Positions 1 through 13,076 of a stretch of 64,000 bases of DNA are shown one piece after another; position 1 is the stretch's first letter; each line of letters begins with the position of its first letter. The notes beneath the pieces were generated by a model that was given only the letters and a program-made list of their open reading frames with translations, ran no database searches and was not told where the DNA came from. The stretch is from Mangifera indica. Taxonomy: Eukaryota > Streptophyta > Magnoliopsida > Sapindales > Anacardiaceae. The position numbers and the translations under genes are program-made. The DNA lies in contig NC_058146.1 of the NCBI RefSeq assembly GCF_011075055.1, positions 806,001 to 870,000 on the forward strand. Reading direction: 5' to 3'.

Positions 1-721
1 TGACAGGTAAGGATGAATTTGATGTGAACTGGGCATAGATCAATGTTGGAATCGAAAGAGTTGAGTTTAAGATCAATGTTTGTTTCCAAAGAGTCAAGTT
101 GGAGATAAGTTGTAAAAAAATTGTTAAGCGGATTTGACATTTTTGACTTTGACGGTTCTTTTTTATTTTTTATGACCTTTTGGTAAATTTTATGCCAAAT
201 AGAACATGTAGAGTTTGATCTTGATTTAACTATACTAGATTTGAGTTTAGTTCAAGCAAACTATTGTTTGAATTTGATTTGGCGCAAATTTACCTATAAT
301 AACAGTCTTAAATTAACCCAATAATATCCAATCATGATAAGACAATTCTTCCAAATATAGAAACCAAGATATTATGTCCCACAATATGATTCTACGTAAA
401 TAACTTCATTCGTCAGCCTTTTGAGAGTTAGTGCAAAATTATACAATCCAAAACAATACAAACATTTCTTCTATATTAACTGGCAAAAAAATTTGTCTTT
501 TACATCTCCAGTAACTCTACTTACAAAGCTATCTTATATCGAGTCAACATATACTACAATTACCTTCTCACTTCACTCTTAATAGATCATACATCATTAT
601 TCCATTATAACAACAATATTTGAATCAAATCCCAGCTGATACTAACTTCCAAAATGAATTCAACAAATTTCTGACTGTTGTATGATGGTACATTATGCAT
701 AAGCAACTATCAAAGCATGTG
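1..721. other. AT-rich flank, including probable 3' UTR of the DUF21 gene
   Basis: No open reading frame or exon could be supported. The part next to position 721 is probably 3' UTR of the minus-strand DUF21 gene. The rest is ordinary AT-rich spacer. Confidence 0.5.
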
Positions 722-3700
722 TCATGAGTCCTCAACTTGATGATCAGTCTCATCATAGATCTCCTCCTATTTAATGCATATTGAGGTTACAAGAAGATTA
801 GCGAAGAACTTCCGAAGAAAATAGATGAGAAATTTGTCAAGTACGTATATGATCTATTACCTGTAAAAGTTCTTCAATGACATCTTCCATTGTGATTATG
901 CCTACAGCTTCTTCTTCCTCAGAGAGCTTTGGAAGTGGATTGCCATCAATCTGCAAAATGTCCGAGTACATGTCCTTCGGCCACTTCTTACTCCTAGAAC
1001 TAAACCTGTATTGATGTCTTGAGCTGTTGTTGGGATAGCTCTTCCACTTTTGCAGTGGTCTTTTGCTTGTTAAAACCTTCTCTTGTGGAGGCTTTTCACC
1101 GTCAATGTCAATCTTCACATCTCCTGTTGAATCTATAATAAAAAAATAAGAAAAATGTAAGCAAAATTTCAATGGACATGAACTTTCAGTCACTGAGCTA
1201 AAATCAATTATTTTCTAATACATTACAGAATAAGTTGGCTCTTACTGTCAGCAGAGTTGTTAGCGGGGTTGCTAGCAGATTGTTCTGCAGTGTTGCTAGA
1301 CCGCTTAACAACAACAGCCATATGACTGTGACCTTTCTGGAACTCATTCAATATATCATATAATGGCAAAGTTTCTTGAACCCTAGCATACAAATACACA
1401 TATATTTGTTTAGTGAGTCATACAATGCAACATCAAGTGTTTCAAAGAACAATTCCTTGAATCAAAATAAGATACCTAGGAATCCTGCGTATAGTGACAC
1501 TTTTCACAGGAATTTCATCCCCGGGATGAATTGTCAGTAAATTCTTGACCTAAAGATTACAATGAAGTGGAACATTTAAAATGAAAATTTAGCAGCAAAC
1601 TTATGACATGGTCACATGAGCATAAAAAGAAGGAAAAAAAATTAAAGCAAATATGTGTTAGGGACCTAACACAAATATTATTGATATTAAAATAAAACAA
1701 TGTTAACAACAAGAGGTGTTAGAACCTTTCAAAGTTCGTAGCCTCCCAACCTGCCTAAGGTTGTCCGAAATACCTAAACAACAATACTTCTCTCCTCCAC
1801 TTTTGTAATATTATGATTGATATGAATAATATTTGATATGTGATAATATTTAGTATTTGATTGCTACAGATTGGGATTTGATGAGGATATTATAAAGGAG
1901 GGGGTTGGATGGAGGAAAAAAGGAGGAGAAAATTATTGCTATTATAGTTAGGTATTTTGGCGGTCTTTGGCTAATTCGGAGGCTATGGTCTTTGGGAGGA
2001 ACTGATACCTCTTGTTATCAGTATTGTTTTCCTTTTAATATTACTAATATTTGTGCTAGGTTACTAACAATATGAAATTTACTTAAGAGTAGACATTAAA
2101 ACTTAATAAGTAAATATTTGCAAACAAAATCTCTGGCCAATTAAGGATAACAGAATCTACTTGAATAAGTTAGTATCTCTTAGAATATATAAGCTGATTA
2201 TAAAAAAAGTAAAAAAATAGATATCGTTGCCCGTTAAGATTCACCAATATGATCATTTTATTTTGTTGCTAAAATAAGTCTAGATTGAAGTAAAATCTTT
2301 ATGCCATTTCTACATGCCAACAAACCAATAGACCAGAAAGCACACACAAGAAATTGCAGTCACCAAATCAAAATGCTAAGAGGACAAAATGGTAGAGAAA
2401 TCAAGGAACTAGATAAAGCAGAAGAATCATGCAAGAATATTTAATTTTCTCAACCAGCAGAATACTGCATAAGTATCAATAAGAAATTAGCAGCAGATCC
2501 CCCCAACTCTTTAGGATTTCGTAGAAGCTAATTGCAAATTCAGAAAACCTGCCTTAAAGTCATGCAAACAAAGCTTATTCTCTAGACTCACCATCAGTGT
2601 CTTTTTCATATTGTTTTACACTAAAACAGATTATTCATAAACTAGATATAGCACTTTCTGTTAAAGCATAAATCATGAAGTTGAATTTCTGCAAATCCTT
2701 CAAGTTTATTGTACAAGAATATAAACACGTCTTAGCCTCTTTGATATAATTATGCGTAAGACTAAGTAATTTTAAATCTGAGTCAAAATTGATTAAATTA
2801 TACCAAAATAGATATGAGAGGATCACATGAAGCTGAAAGAGAAAGGGAAAAGGAACAAAAGCAAGATAGCAAGAAAACAAGCAAACACCAAATGGATCTA
2901 AAAACTATGTACGATGAATATACTATACAAAGATTGATTATCAATTTACCAAAATGAGCCCAATTATGTTTGTAGGTTGCTCATAATAAACCGGCACTCT
3001 ACTATGTCCTTTATTCAATATTAGATCCATCAAATCCCTGTCCATAACAAGAGCATGCTAATCAAGACGATAAATAGACAACCAGTACTGGCTTTCTGTT
3101 TAAATCTCTTTAAAACATCTTACTTGTCAAGCTTAGCATTAATATCAATAGCAAACGTTTCAGAAATAGGAGTCATAGCATCACTTGCGGTTTTCTGTGA
3201 GAGCTCCAGTGCCCCAGCAATAATTGTTGTCTCATCATGTGTAAGTTCTCCACCTTTTCCAGCCTAGAAAAAGTCAATCACAGTGTATAAATCTAATTAT
3301 TCATGATAGTAAACAAGAGGATTGAAAAAGTGGAACATGATGAGGCCAAAATACGCAATAATGTCTAATTTACATAATATGAAAAGTGCAAATAAACCCA
3401 AGAGAAAGTTAAAAGAAAATGCAAAAGGTACGAATTGCAGTAAACAAAAGGCAAGACAAGTACAAGAAACAAGCAAAATAAATATTAAATACATTTTTAT
3501 GGCACCAAAAATTTCAGTACACACCTCATTACCATGCAAATCTACAAGTGTTTTGAGCTCAGCTCTGCGAAAGAGTGCTACATGTCCATGGCCCAACAAA
3601 TAGTCCAACAGCTGCAAAATCACCACAAATGAAAATAATTTTGGTTAAAAAAGATAAAGTTTTCCATATGAACCAACTTGATTGCTCTATGTCACTCATA

Positions 3701-5968
3701 AAATAAAAAACAAAAGGGGCTTTCCAGACATATGTTACCTTGCTTATCGGAAAAGCAACAGGGCAGCAGACCCAAACAAGAACACGGACAAATGGAGCCA
3801 CGGCTGCCCCTATTGCCAAACCATGTCGAGAACAAACAGACTGTGGAATTATCTGTACACAAGAGGTGGATAACTATTAGAGAAATTGCTTACAGCTGGG
3901 AATACAAATAAAAGATTCCATACAACATATGATATTCTCCCATGTAGGTGTTTTATGCCAGAATGGACAGATAACATTGACTGTCCTGCTTATGCAGCAA
4001 CACTGCAGAAAATTAGATCCGTCATTCAGTGGGAGCTACAGATGAGGTGCTACGCCCGAAAACATATCAACAACACATGAGCATGAAATACTAAACAAGT
4101 CAGATGTTCAACATAAAAGTTTCCATCTTTCCTGATCTTGGCTCTAAGACAAAGTGTAGTTAGAGTTGGATCCTAACCTCACCAAACAGAAGAATCAGTG
4201 TAACTGAAATCAGAATAGCCCCATAGGCTGATACCAGAGCATCAAGAAAAATTGGAAGTGCCTAAAAATAGAGGGAAAAAAACCATTCAGAACACTTACA
4301 TATATTTTCCTAGAAATCTGAGAAATAATTTGTTCACAATATCTCAATGCTATTACCTCCATGGCAGCAGCATTGCAGATAAGAAGAGTGCAAAGCAACA
4401 GATGCTGATTTTTGACTACTGGCAATATCTTCGCTGTAGCACAACTCATCAGCATAAGAAGTATGTAACAAGCTAAGAAACTTCCACACAAGCATATCAA
4501 GCAGATGGAGTAGCCATTGGATTATCGATATACAGTGTAAAAGGTAAAATCGTAGATACATAGCATCTGCCGTACCAGTCATTACCCATTATAGACCCTG
4601 ACTTTTAAGACATTTAAGTCTTTTTAAACTAAACTGTATTTTTAGGTAACGTGAGACATACATTAGCAAAAACAGGTGGTTTTTCCCCCTAAAAATGCCA
4701 CTGTCTTTTTTTTTTTTTTGAGAGAATTGTTTTTCACTCCAACTCTTGATTACACTTCCCCTAGTTTCTTAATATTATGATATATACAAATTCACAATCA
4801 GCAAACTCTTCCACATAACCAATCAGTTTTCCTAATTAGAGATTTTTTTTTTAAAAGATGGATTTTGCACTTCTCTTCATCAACAAATATAAGAAAATCT
4901 TTCATATGAAAGCAACTGTAAATATTAGAAGCTTTTGCTGCACAATTAGCATTTAAAGAAGATCCTGCATAGCAAAAAAAAAAATAAAACTATATGTACA
5001 CACTTTTGATATATAATTTGGGTACATAGATTATGTATAATCCTGTGATTTGATGATTTTGAACTAAATATAAAATAACACATAATTACATGATAATATA
5101 TCATTTGTGTACTTAAATTGTGTACCAAAAGTGAGTATATATATAGCATTACTAACAAAAAAATAATTCCTTTTTAGTCCTAATGCAGCATTTTTCATAT
5201 CTGGGCATGTCAACAAAATGTAAGATTCCCTAAAATTATTCTCCAAACTACATTAGAAATTTCTGGAACACAAATAGCCTAAATCATGTAGGACATAATT
5301 TCACAAAATCAATGAAACCAAAACCGAATGAGGAAGAACAAAAATATTGTGAAGTTATTTTGAATATAATTCGTTTTTTAGTATTTCATAGGGATTTTGG
5401 ATTTATTTTCCAGGTTTCCATCTTAACCAAACTCTTCATTACAAAAAGGCTGGCAAACTACAGTTCTTCATTTCTAGATTGCACGATAACTTAAATCCCT
5501 GTGTTAATAATTCTTTCTTGCAAAATCCAAAACTTCTCTGATTGAAAAATATAGCCCTTACATCACTTAATCTTATATAAATTGAATTGAGAGACATCAT
5601 GCCACCAAACCCCATACCACAAAATTTTCCCGTAACTTTTGAAACATCCAAGCAGAATGTTTTCACAAACTCAACTAAAGCAGGAAACTTAAACAAAAAA
5701 TCTTCTAACTCTCAACATCATCACCACAAGAAACCGTACAAAACTAACTCAATTAGAATTAAAGAGATATAGATGTATAGATATATATACCAGCATGTGT
5801 GCGATCCTTAGGAGTTCCAGACCTGGCAATAACTTCAAGATCAACAAGACTCATAGACATGAGTCCCAAAGTAAGGCCAGACATCAACCCAGCAAACAGC
5901 ACCAACAACACTATTATCAAAATATGTATAAAGAAATTAGTCCCACAACAACTATAGTCTACCGCCAT
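722..5968 (-). CDS. DUF21 and CBS-pair membrane protein (CNNM/MGR magnesium transport family)
   Basis: Eleven exons on the minus strand: 5968-5791, 4433-4357, 4261-4178, 3852-3739, 3611-3525, 3263-3124, 3037-2950, 1549-1476, 1382-1246, 1132-861 and 766-722. All have GT-AG borders, the phases close, and the product is 431 residues. The N-terminal half is the DUF21 (CNNM transmembrane) domain, with hydrophobic segments near residues 12-37, 70-85, 100-115 and 133-160 and the family motif [13 protein letters not shown]. The C-terminal half is a CBS pair, with [20 protein letters not shown] and then [17 protein letters not shown]. The tail [14 protein letters not shown] matches, from memory, the end of Arabidopsis At4g33700/At2g14520, which are about the same length. 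Family members are membrane proteins linked to Mg2+ release into the vacuole or other compartments. That role here, and the tonoplast location, are inferred from family. Introns 1 and 7 each contain a MITE. Confidence 0.93.
1656..2069. mobile_element. 414-bp MITE-like element with long terminal inverted repeats
   Basis: The first about 130 bases (beginning TGTTAGGGACCTAACAC) pair as an imperfect inverted repeat with the last about 130 (ending GGTTACTAACA). Shared blocks include ACAAATATTA, ACAAGAGGT, TAGCCTCC and AAATACCTAA. The pentamer ATATG directly flanks both ends and looks like a target-site duplication. There is no coding capacity. It lies inside the 1.4-kb intron 7 of the DUF21 gene, in neither splice site. 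The 5-bp duplication does not assign it cleanly to a superfamily. Confidence 0.8.
4984..5151. mobile_element. Short AT-rich MITE in intron 1 of the DUF21 gene
   Basis: About 168 bases whose ends are inverted copies of each other: a left arm reading ACTATATGTACACACTTTTG and a right arm whose complement reads CTATATATATACTCACTTTT. The inversion extends inward through the GTGTAC and ATAATTACATGATAAT blocks. The same termini recur at 12222-12351, so this is a family. It is non-coding. Confidence 0.75.
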
Positions 5969-8293
5969 TTTTTCTCCAAACTAAATGAACCCTCAAACTT
6001 CACCCCCAAAGCAAACTCTATTATCACCAACAACAGATATCCCTCAACTAATGACTAAAACGACAGCGCTTTCAGCAACAACTAAAGAATCCATATCCAC
6101 AGGATGTTCAAGAAACTTAATATTTTTCTATTCTGGGTCGGTTTATAAGCCGCCTTTGAGCACAAAACAGAGATTACAATAAAAAGCACTTCTTAGAGAA
6201 ACACCCCAGAAGCGATTTTGAATAAAAGGACAGAAACCCACGTGGGAAATATAAATGTTGGAAGCTTTAGCTCGCCGGCCAGCAGAGGGAAGAGGTGGAG
6301 AGAGTTTGTTAATATTGATTTTGTCTGAAATAGAAGTTGTGGCGGGTAATACATGTCGTGATCCAGAGTGCGGGATTCTGACCTTGATAGTGACGTGGTT
6401 TTTTTAATTACAAAATCAAGAATGAAGCTGAGCGAAGCTGATCTCGTGCGCCTGGCAACCGGGGATGACACTTTCTCATCTCACCCGCTTTTCCCGCCAA
6501 ACGACACTGTCCTACGATTACTTCAACAAATGACACATTTCCTTCATCCCGTCAAAATTCAAATGTTAAATTTAGTATTTTTGTCAGTTTGCAAAACTTA
6601 AAGATATTATAGTATTAATATAAGAGGGTTGGACCAATTTGGTTTATATAAATTAATTCAATTTGATTTGATTTAATTTTAATTTTTTTAATTTAAATTA
6701 AAGTTAAGTTTAAATTGAAAGAATTAACTTGTTTTTTAAATTGATATAAACTCAAGTTCAAAGAATTTAACTAACGAGTTTAAGAAGGTTCGATTTTGTT
6801 TAAACTTGGTCTCTTACTGATATAGTTAATTGCTTCTTTGGAAAATGTTTCACAAGTAGAAGTCTACCATATAATAGGGATATTTGATGATTTGTTTGTA
6901 ATTAGACTTATCGATCACCTTATTAAACTAGGTTCGCAAAAAAATTTCAGATTTTGAGTTTTTCAGACATGCCCATTTTGGTCTTAATATTTTTGTTTAG
7001 GTACAATTTATTAAATTTTTTTTGTATTTGTAATTTTAAAAAATTATAAAAACATCTTTACAAATACACTTTTATTTCTAATTAATTTGAGCCTCGAGTT
7101 TAAACAATTTATATTTAAGTTAAAGTTTGATAATTTAATAAACAAAATTTTTTATTTAAACCTGGTGAAAGCCCAACTTTTGTTGACCTAAAAATAAACA
7201 ATTAAATGTGAAACTTGTCTGCTCAATTAAGAAACCTAGTTGCAATGCATTTCAGTGTACAAATTTAATATAAAATAGTAATTTCATTTTCATAATAATT
7301 AGTTATATTAACATCAGTGGTTATCTGATTGATCGGGTCGGTCAAAATAAATCAACCTCATACTGAGTCAAGATCCGATGACTAAAAATATTAAAATATT
7401 ATTTGTATAATTTCCCTCCACCTCTTCATATATATTATTTTTTATTGACGATATTGGTCACTTTCTTATTACACCTCATGAAATGGATAAGTATTAAATA
7501 CATCTAAAATTATTTAACAATATCAGTTTCCTCCCCATGATAATCTTTTGCATTTCCAAAAAACGGTGGGCAGGCTGACGCTTCGCCTTTTCTCGCTTTT
7601 ACTATCAGCAAAATAATTTGCTTTTCCCGCATTAAAGTCAAATGCCAGATAGATCCACCGCGTCATAAACAGAAGGAAAGAATTCCTACATCGAATATAA
7701 AATTAAAAATTAAATAAATAAAATCAGGTTCCCACTTGAACTTGTCAGTGTCAAAACCAGTAGTAGATCTGGATCCTGCCCTGAACTTTACCCATCTCAG
7801 GTAATGCTGCTGTTTCTTTGGATTTTTGCTCTGAGCCTTTGCTTTTGACGAGTTTGAGTGGTGGGTATTTGTTATCGTAGTGTTGTGGTTGACAAACTGT
7901 TTAGTGTTCGCTGGGTCATTTTTTATATATGCCAAATGTTAATGTTTCTTGCTTTTGTTGTTTCTTAGTTGGTTATTTTGGGTTAGTTTGTATTTTTGTA
8001 GGTTCTAATGTACTGGGTTGGCAAAATATTGTTCATAATAGTTGGGAAGTTTTGTGGAGTTTGAGTGCTAATTTACTTGTAAGTCAATGCTAGGATTGAA
8101 CCTGACTGATATGATAAGCTGTGTGGGATTTAAAGATGAAGGATACGATTCTAATGAGTTGAGATTTTTGGTTATTTCTGAACCCATGGATAGAAAGAAA
8201 ACGTAAAGAAGTTAGAAAACTTGGACTGTAAACACAGTACTAATTTTTCTTATTTTAATCTAGGTTTTGAAGACTCTGGACTGTTAGATAGCC
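5969..8293. other. Divergent intergenic region and CGR-type gene 5' UTR
   Basis: It separates the minus-strand DUF21 start from the plus-strand methyltransferase start, so both promoters must lie here. A probable non-coding first exon of the methyltransferase ends at 7800 (CATCTCAG before GTAATG). The next exon probably opens after ATCTAG near 8262. 6600-7450 is AT-rich, with degenerate strings of the TTGAGTTTAAA type that recur in other spacers. I see no gene. Confidence 0.5.
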
Positions 8294-11200
8294 ATGTCAA
8301 GAAGGCCTGTAAATCCTGCTCGACGCCTTACTGATGCTGGTAGCATTCCTTTTATTGGTTCAGCACATTCCAAATCACGCTCATCACCCTTGCTGCCTAT
8401 TATACTTATAGCAGTGGTATGTGTCATTGCAGTTGTTGTTACCCAGTTTTTTTTTCCCTGTTGCAATATGATTTTTTACAATTTTTAGATTTGCAGCTGG
8501 TATTCCTTCAGAAAAGAAGCATGCTTATTGCAAACACCTAGTTTTTAAATTGTGGTTTCCAAAATGTCTTAGCATGAAAAGGAAAGTTATTAATCACTTT
8601 TTCTTTTTAAAAAATTTCAGGGTGCAGTTCTTCTCATTGGCTATTTGTATAGTGGGTCAGGTTTGTACTCCCTCTGTTAGCTCTATTTTTTGTGTATGAT
8701 GAGTTGTTCATGAACTTCTTTGTTTCTCTCTCCCAATACCAAGACGTGAGCGCAGTTGTCTGTTTTGCACTCTGTTTTTCCCAGTCCTTCATGGAGAAAA
8801 CTAGCTGGCTAGAAAATAAAGTGATTCATAACAGAATTTAATGTTATTTTCCTTTAATAACTCTAATGTTGATCATCACAAGTAACCGTAATTCCATGGC
8901 ATGTGCCTAGTTTTTATGTTCTTTCTATTTTATCCTCAGTTTTCACTATTTGGTTTCTGCTACAGGTAGAGGAATCAGTGAAAAGGAGGCATTGAGTAAG
9001 ATTGAAGGTGTGGTTTATTATAGTCTTGATGCTCTTTAATACCTTTTATTTGAGTGCAAAGTATTGTACTGTCATATATGGCTGTTTTGTTTCTTCTTTG
9101 TAACAGCTCTGTTCGCTGATTTTTTAGTTGGACACTTTTGTGGTACTTAAATATAGTAACTTATGCAATTGATTTAAAGGATTATCAAACCTTGTGAAGC
9201 ATATACACAACCTTTTAAACAGGATTTACTGATTTGGAGAAATTTAAATATGTCAGTATTTGCAAATGAATGATGAAAATAGAATGTTGGCTATTCAATT
9301 CAACAAGCTTTTAACTCTTTTAACAGAGTATCGTTATTCTGTCATGGGGAAGTGGTCATTGGGTGGTTAAAAAAGCAGTAAGTTAATTGTGACCAGGCTG
9401 AGTTGCAATTGTCTAGAACTTCCTATCAAAAATGGGTTAGAACTTACAATGTGCATACTCTTGTTTATGCTTGAACAGTGAAGTTAAATCCAGGGCAGAC
9501 ATTGTGTACACTGTCCATTTTAATCCCATATAATTTATGTGGAACAAGAGAACTTTCAAGTTCAATCTCCTAAATCCACAGGGGAGGAGAAATTTGAGAG
9601 AAAGGGGTCTTCATTGTCTTTTACAACAGATTTGAGCTTTGTCTAGGTTCAGATTGTTCTGAGCCAGAGGATTCAAATTATTACTTTGGGCTTATAAACA
9701 ACCCAATAATTTGACCATCCACAATCCGTAATGTAGATATTTGTCTGCATTTATATGCTTTATTCTTACTGTGTGTTATCAATTGATGATTTATGGTATT
9801 GATATATTGTTTTGTAGTTTCTATTTCTATTTTTTGCATTTCACTATTTCTTTTTGAAGTTTTTAAACAAATACTGTATTATTTGTGTAATTTGTACTAA
9901 GAGTTGCAGAAATTGAATATCATGAGTACAGAAATTCACTGAATGAAACATAATTTGGGCGTTTTGTATCCTGCTGAGAAATATATGGCAGTATAACCTT
10001 TTATATTACCTTCCAATTTGTACATTATTCTATATGCATGTCAATTTGTCAGATACATCTTCATTTCTCCAGTTTCAAGATTGAATTATGTGCATGCAGA
10101 TGATGTCTCATGCACGTTAGAAGTCCAGAGAGCAATACCCGTTCTCAAGAAGGCTTATGGTGACAGCATGCATAAAGTATTACATGTAGGACCTGAAACT
10201 TGTTCAGTGGTATCTAAATTGTTGAAAGAGGAGGATACCGAGGCTTGGGGTGTTGAACCATATGACTTAGATGATGTTGATGCCAACTGCAAGAGCCTAG
10301 TGCTCAAAGGCATTGTGCGGGTGGCTGATATCAAATTTCCTCTGCCATACAGGGCAAAGTCATTTTCACTAGTCATCGTGTCTGATGCTGTGGATTACTT
10401 GACTCCAAAATACCTTAACAAAACTCTTCCAGAAATGGCAAGGGTATCTGCTGATGGTGTCATTATATTTACTGGTATTTGGCTTACCTAGAACCCCTAA
10501 TTTATCTTATTTTATGTTTCTCTACAAAATTCTCTCTGCATTTGCATGTCTTTGTCTGCTTAGGCATGACAGGCAAATTCTTGTTTATATTGGGTGAATA
10601 ACTCAAACCTGGATGAGAAGTTAACTGGCAATATATTTTGGTTTGACCAACTTTCTTTGATCAACTGGTTATGGCTGTCAGGGACTGATTCAGTCTATAT
10701 GATTCCTTGTTTGGTTTCTCCCATTTCATTTGGTGCTATTACTGGTGTGGCAATCCAGTTTTCCCTGATCACTTTCTTCATGCCTTTTCTCAATCTGTTA
10801 ACAGGAGACAGTGTAAACTCTCCCATACAAGAAGCATTCCTCACCTTTCTCTTTTCCCCCGCTGCCAGAAATCCTTCACCTAGATCATTTTAACGTGATT
10901 ACAGCATCTTAACATTGTGTTGTCAATTATCAGCTTTTTATTGTCATTCTGATGTCATAAAATGATTGATTATCTGAAGTTTTTGCTGATGCCATTTCTA
11001 TATGTAGGCTATCCAGGTCAGCACAGAGCTAAAAATGTGGAACTGTCCAAATTTGGCCGTCCGGTAAGTGATTGATGTTTTATGGATTTCTGTTTGCTCT
11101 TAGGCTTTTTGCATTATTGCAGACAAGCGACAGTGAATGTTATATTTGGTTTATAGGTCTTGAACCCTACAATATTTCATCTTTTGCAACCATCAATTTT

Positions 11201-11742
11201 TTCTACAAAATGTTCCTAGTGTGGAATGCTTAAGTGGCACGCATTTGGTTGAGTAATCTTTTTGCTGCTAAATGAAACAAATTAAGAAATTGATAAAGTA
11301 ACTGGAGATATAGATTATTTTTTTAGTAGAGAAATAATAAGACTAGATTCCTTTGAAATTTTAAGCAAATATAGAATCAAATGGAAAATGAGAGAATCAT
11401 GTACAAGTGCGTTTTTTTGTAATAAAGCAGTGAGGTTTTGACATAACGAATATCTGGTAGTTTCCAATGTATATTGTCAGCTTCATTTGGGTTTGACAAT
11501 ATTTTGGTGGCTTTTAATGGTTATTGCAATTGAAATTTGTAATTATTGTCAGAAGAAAGTTGATATCCTGAAATGTTGTTTTTGTGTAGGCCAAATTGCG
11601 TAGTCCATCTTGGTGGATAAAGTACTTTGTTCAGAATAACTTAGAAGATAATGAAGCTGCTGCAAAGAAGTTTGAGCAGGCTGCAGCAAAGAGGTCTTAT
11701 AGGCCAGCTTGTCAAGTTTTCCACATCAAGTCGCTTCATTGA
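8294..11742 (+). CDS. CGR2/CGR3: Golgi pectin methyltransferase, CGR2/CGR3 family
   Basis: Six coding exons: 8294-8416, 8621-8660, 8966-9007, 10100-10474, 11008-11063 and 11590-11742. The spliced product is 262 residues, close to the roughly 258 I recall for Arabidopsis CGR3. The N-terminus (MSRRPVNPARRLTDAGSIPF) is followed by one membrane anchor near residues 33-50, as expected for a type II Golgi protein. Exon 5 carries the methyltransferase-like core: KVLHVGPETCSVVSKLL, AWGVEPYDLDD, RVADIKFPLPYR and SLVIVSDAVDYL. The C-terminus, YRPACQVFHIKSLH, is typical of the family. CGR2 and CGR3 methyl-esterify homogalacturonan in the Golgi. I cannot decide which of the two paralogues this is. A 5' UTR intron is likely, from about 7801 to 8262. 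Intron 4 (9008-10099) holds no gene. Confidence 0.93.
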
Positions 11743-13076
11743 GAATCTCAGTGTCATATCTTCTCGCAATGAGCTTGCTGTAAAAAAACCCATGATAGCA
11801 AGACTTAGATGCCCCAAAGGGTAAGTTATATTCCGTTGTGACTTCATTGCCATGTTTCATGTAGCACTGTCAAGATAGTAGATTTTGTTTCAAATGTCAT
11901 TGGGGAAGTAAGTTCACAAGAATTTATCTTCCACCCTTATGTATTCTATTTGTTTTTGGTATTTTGCTCATGTCCGGACCTTATTTATTTAATGATTATA
12001 GAACAAAAGTCATGATAGTTGTGTAAATGTCAAGATTTATTCTGTCATCTTTGTATTATCCCCTGAGTTGGGAATTAGATTATCATTTGGACAGATGGAA
12101 ATTTGTTGTTTTTCAAATTTAAGGGAGACAATTTATTGTTTTGGCGTAATTTGGGTGAAAAATATGCCGACTCCCAAATTCTTACATAATTTTCTCTATC
12201 CCACATAAGAATATATTAAATTTTTTAATAAAACTATATGTACAACACAAACAATATATGTTTTCGTATAATTAAGTATTATTTTGTTTTAATTTTTAAT
12301 TATCGATTCATATGATAATACATATTCTATATAACATTACTCTAAATTTTTATCTTAATTAGCATGCATGTCAATAAAACAATAATTATCATGAATTCAT
12401 ACAGGGAATTCATCAATAACATGCTCTTTCTTTTCGGATTTTCCTACGGTGTCATTGAAGGCTCCATCATTGAGCAATATAGTTAGTTTGCATGCTTGCA
12501 ACTGTAGATATGGTCTTACAATGGAAATTTTAATTATTCCAAAAACTACACAAAACTGTTTATATATATACTATATATATTGGAAACGCCGGAGATATTA
12601 AGGTATTCTTTTAACTATTAGCATAAACTTTTAGTTTTGATGATACATTACACATCTGGTATCTGAACTACCAGAGTATGAGTCCCGCGAAGGGTGGGAG
12701 TAAACAGTATGCAAATTTGCAAAATAAGACCCATATTTAACCCTCGCATGTCTTCACTAATGTGAGAGACATTACCTGGTGCATCCAGAGAACTGGGCAC
12801 AAAACAAATTTACATACTCTTACCGCATAGATTAATCACTCTAATAATGAATTCTTATAACAAAACAAATTTACATACCTTATGTCACTGTTTGATGTTT
12901 CAGAAGATTAACAGACAGAAAAAACTGGTCAACCACATAACTTAAATCCTGGGCAGACACTGCACAATCCTTACATTAAAACTTCCAGCATACAGTACAC
13001 AAGCATTTTGTTGCAACTGTGTGAAGAAATGGCGAGTCCCTTCCTAAAAACCAAAGCGAGAGAGAGAGAGATGTTT
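11743..13076. other. Convergent spacer with 3' UTRs
   Basis: It lies between two converging genes. The first and last 100-200 bases are probably 3' UTRs. The middle is AT-rich and contains one MITE (listed separately). No reading frame could be supported. Confidence 0.5.
12222..12351. mobile_element. AT-rich MITE, same family as the intron copy near 5.0 kb
   Basis: It begins AATAAAACTATATGTACA and ends ATATAACATTACTC, matching the ends of the element at 4984-5151. The interior holds TATAATTAAGTATTATTTTG, a block also seen in the palindrome at 36752-36826. It is non-coding and lies downstream of the CGR-type gene. Confidence 0.65.

Noticed and set aside
6193..6601. Overlapping frames on both strands upstream of the DUF21 gene
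   Set aside because: They lie in the divergent promoter region, without conserved protein text or splice support.
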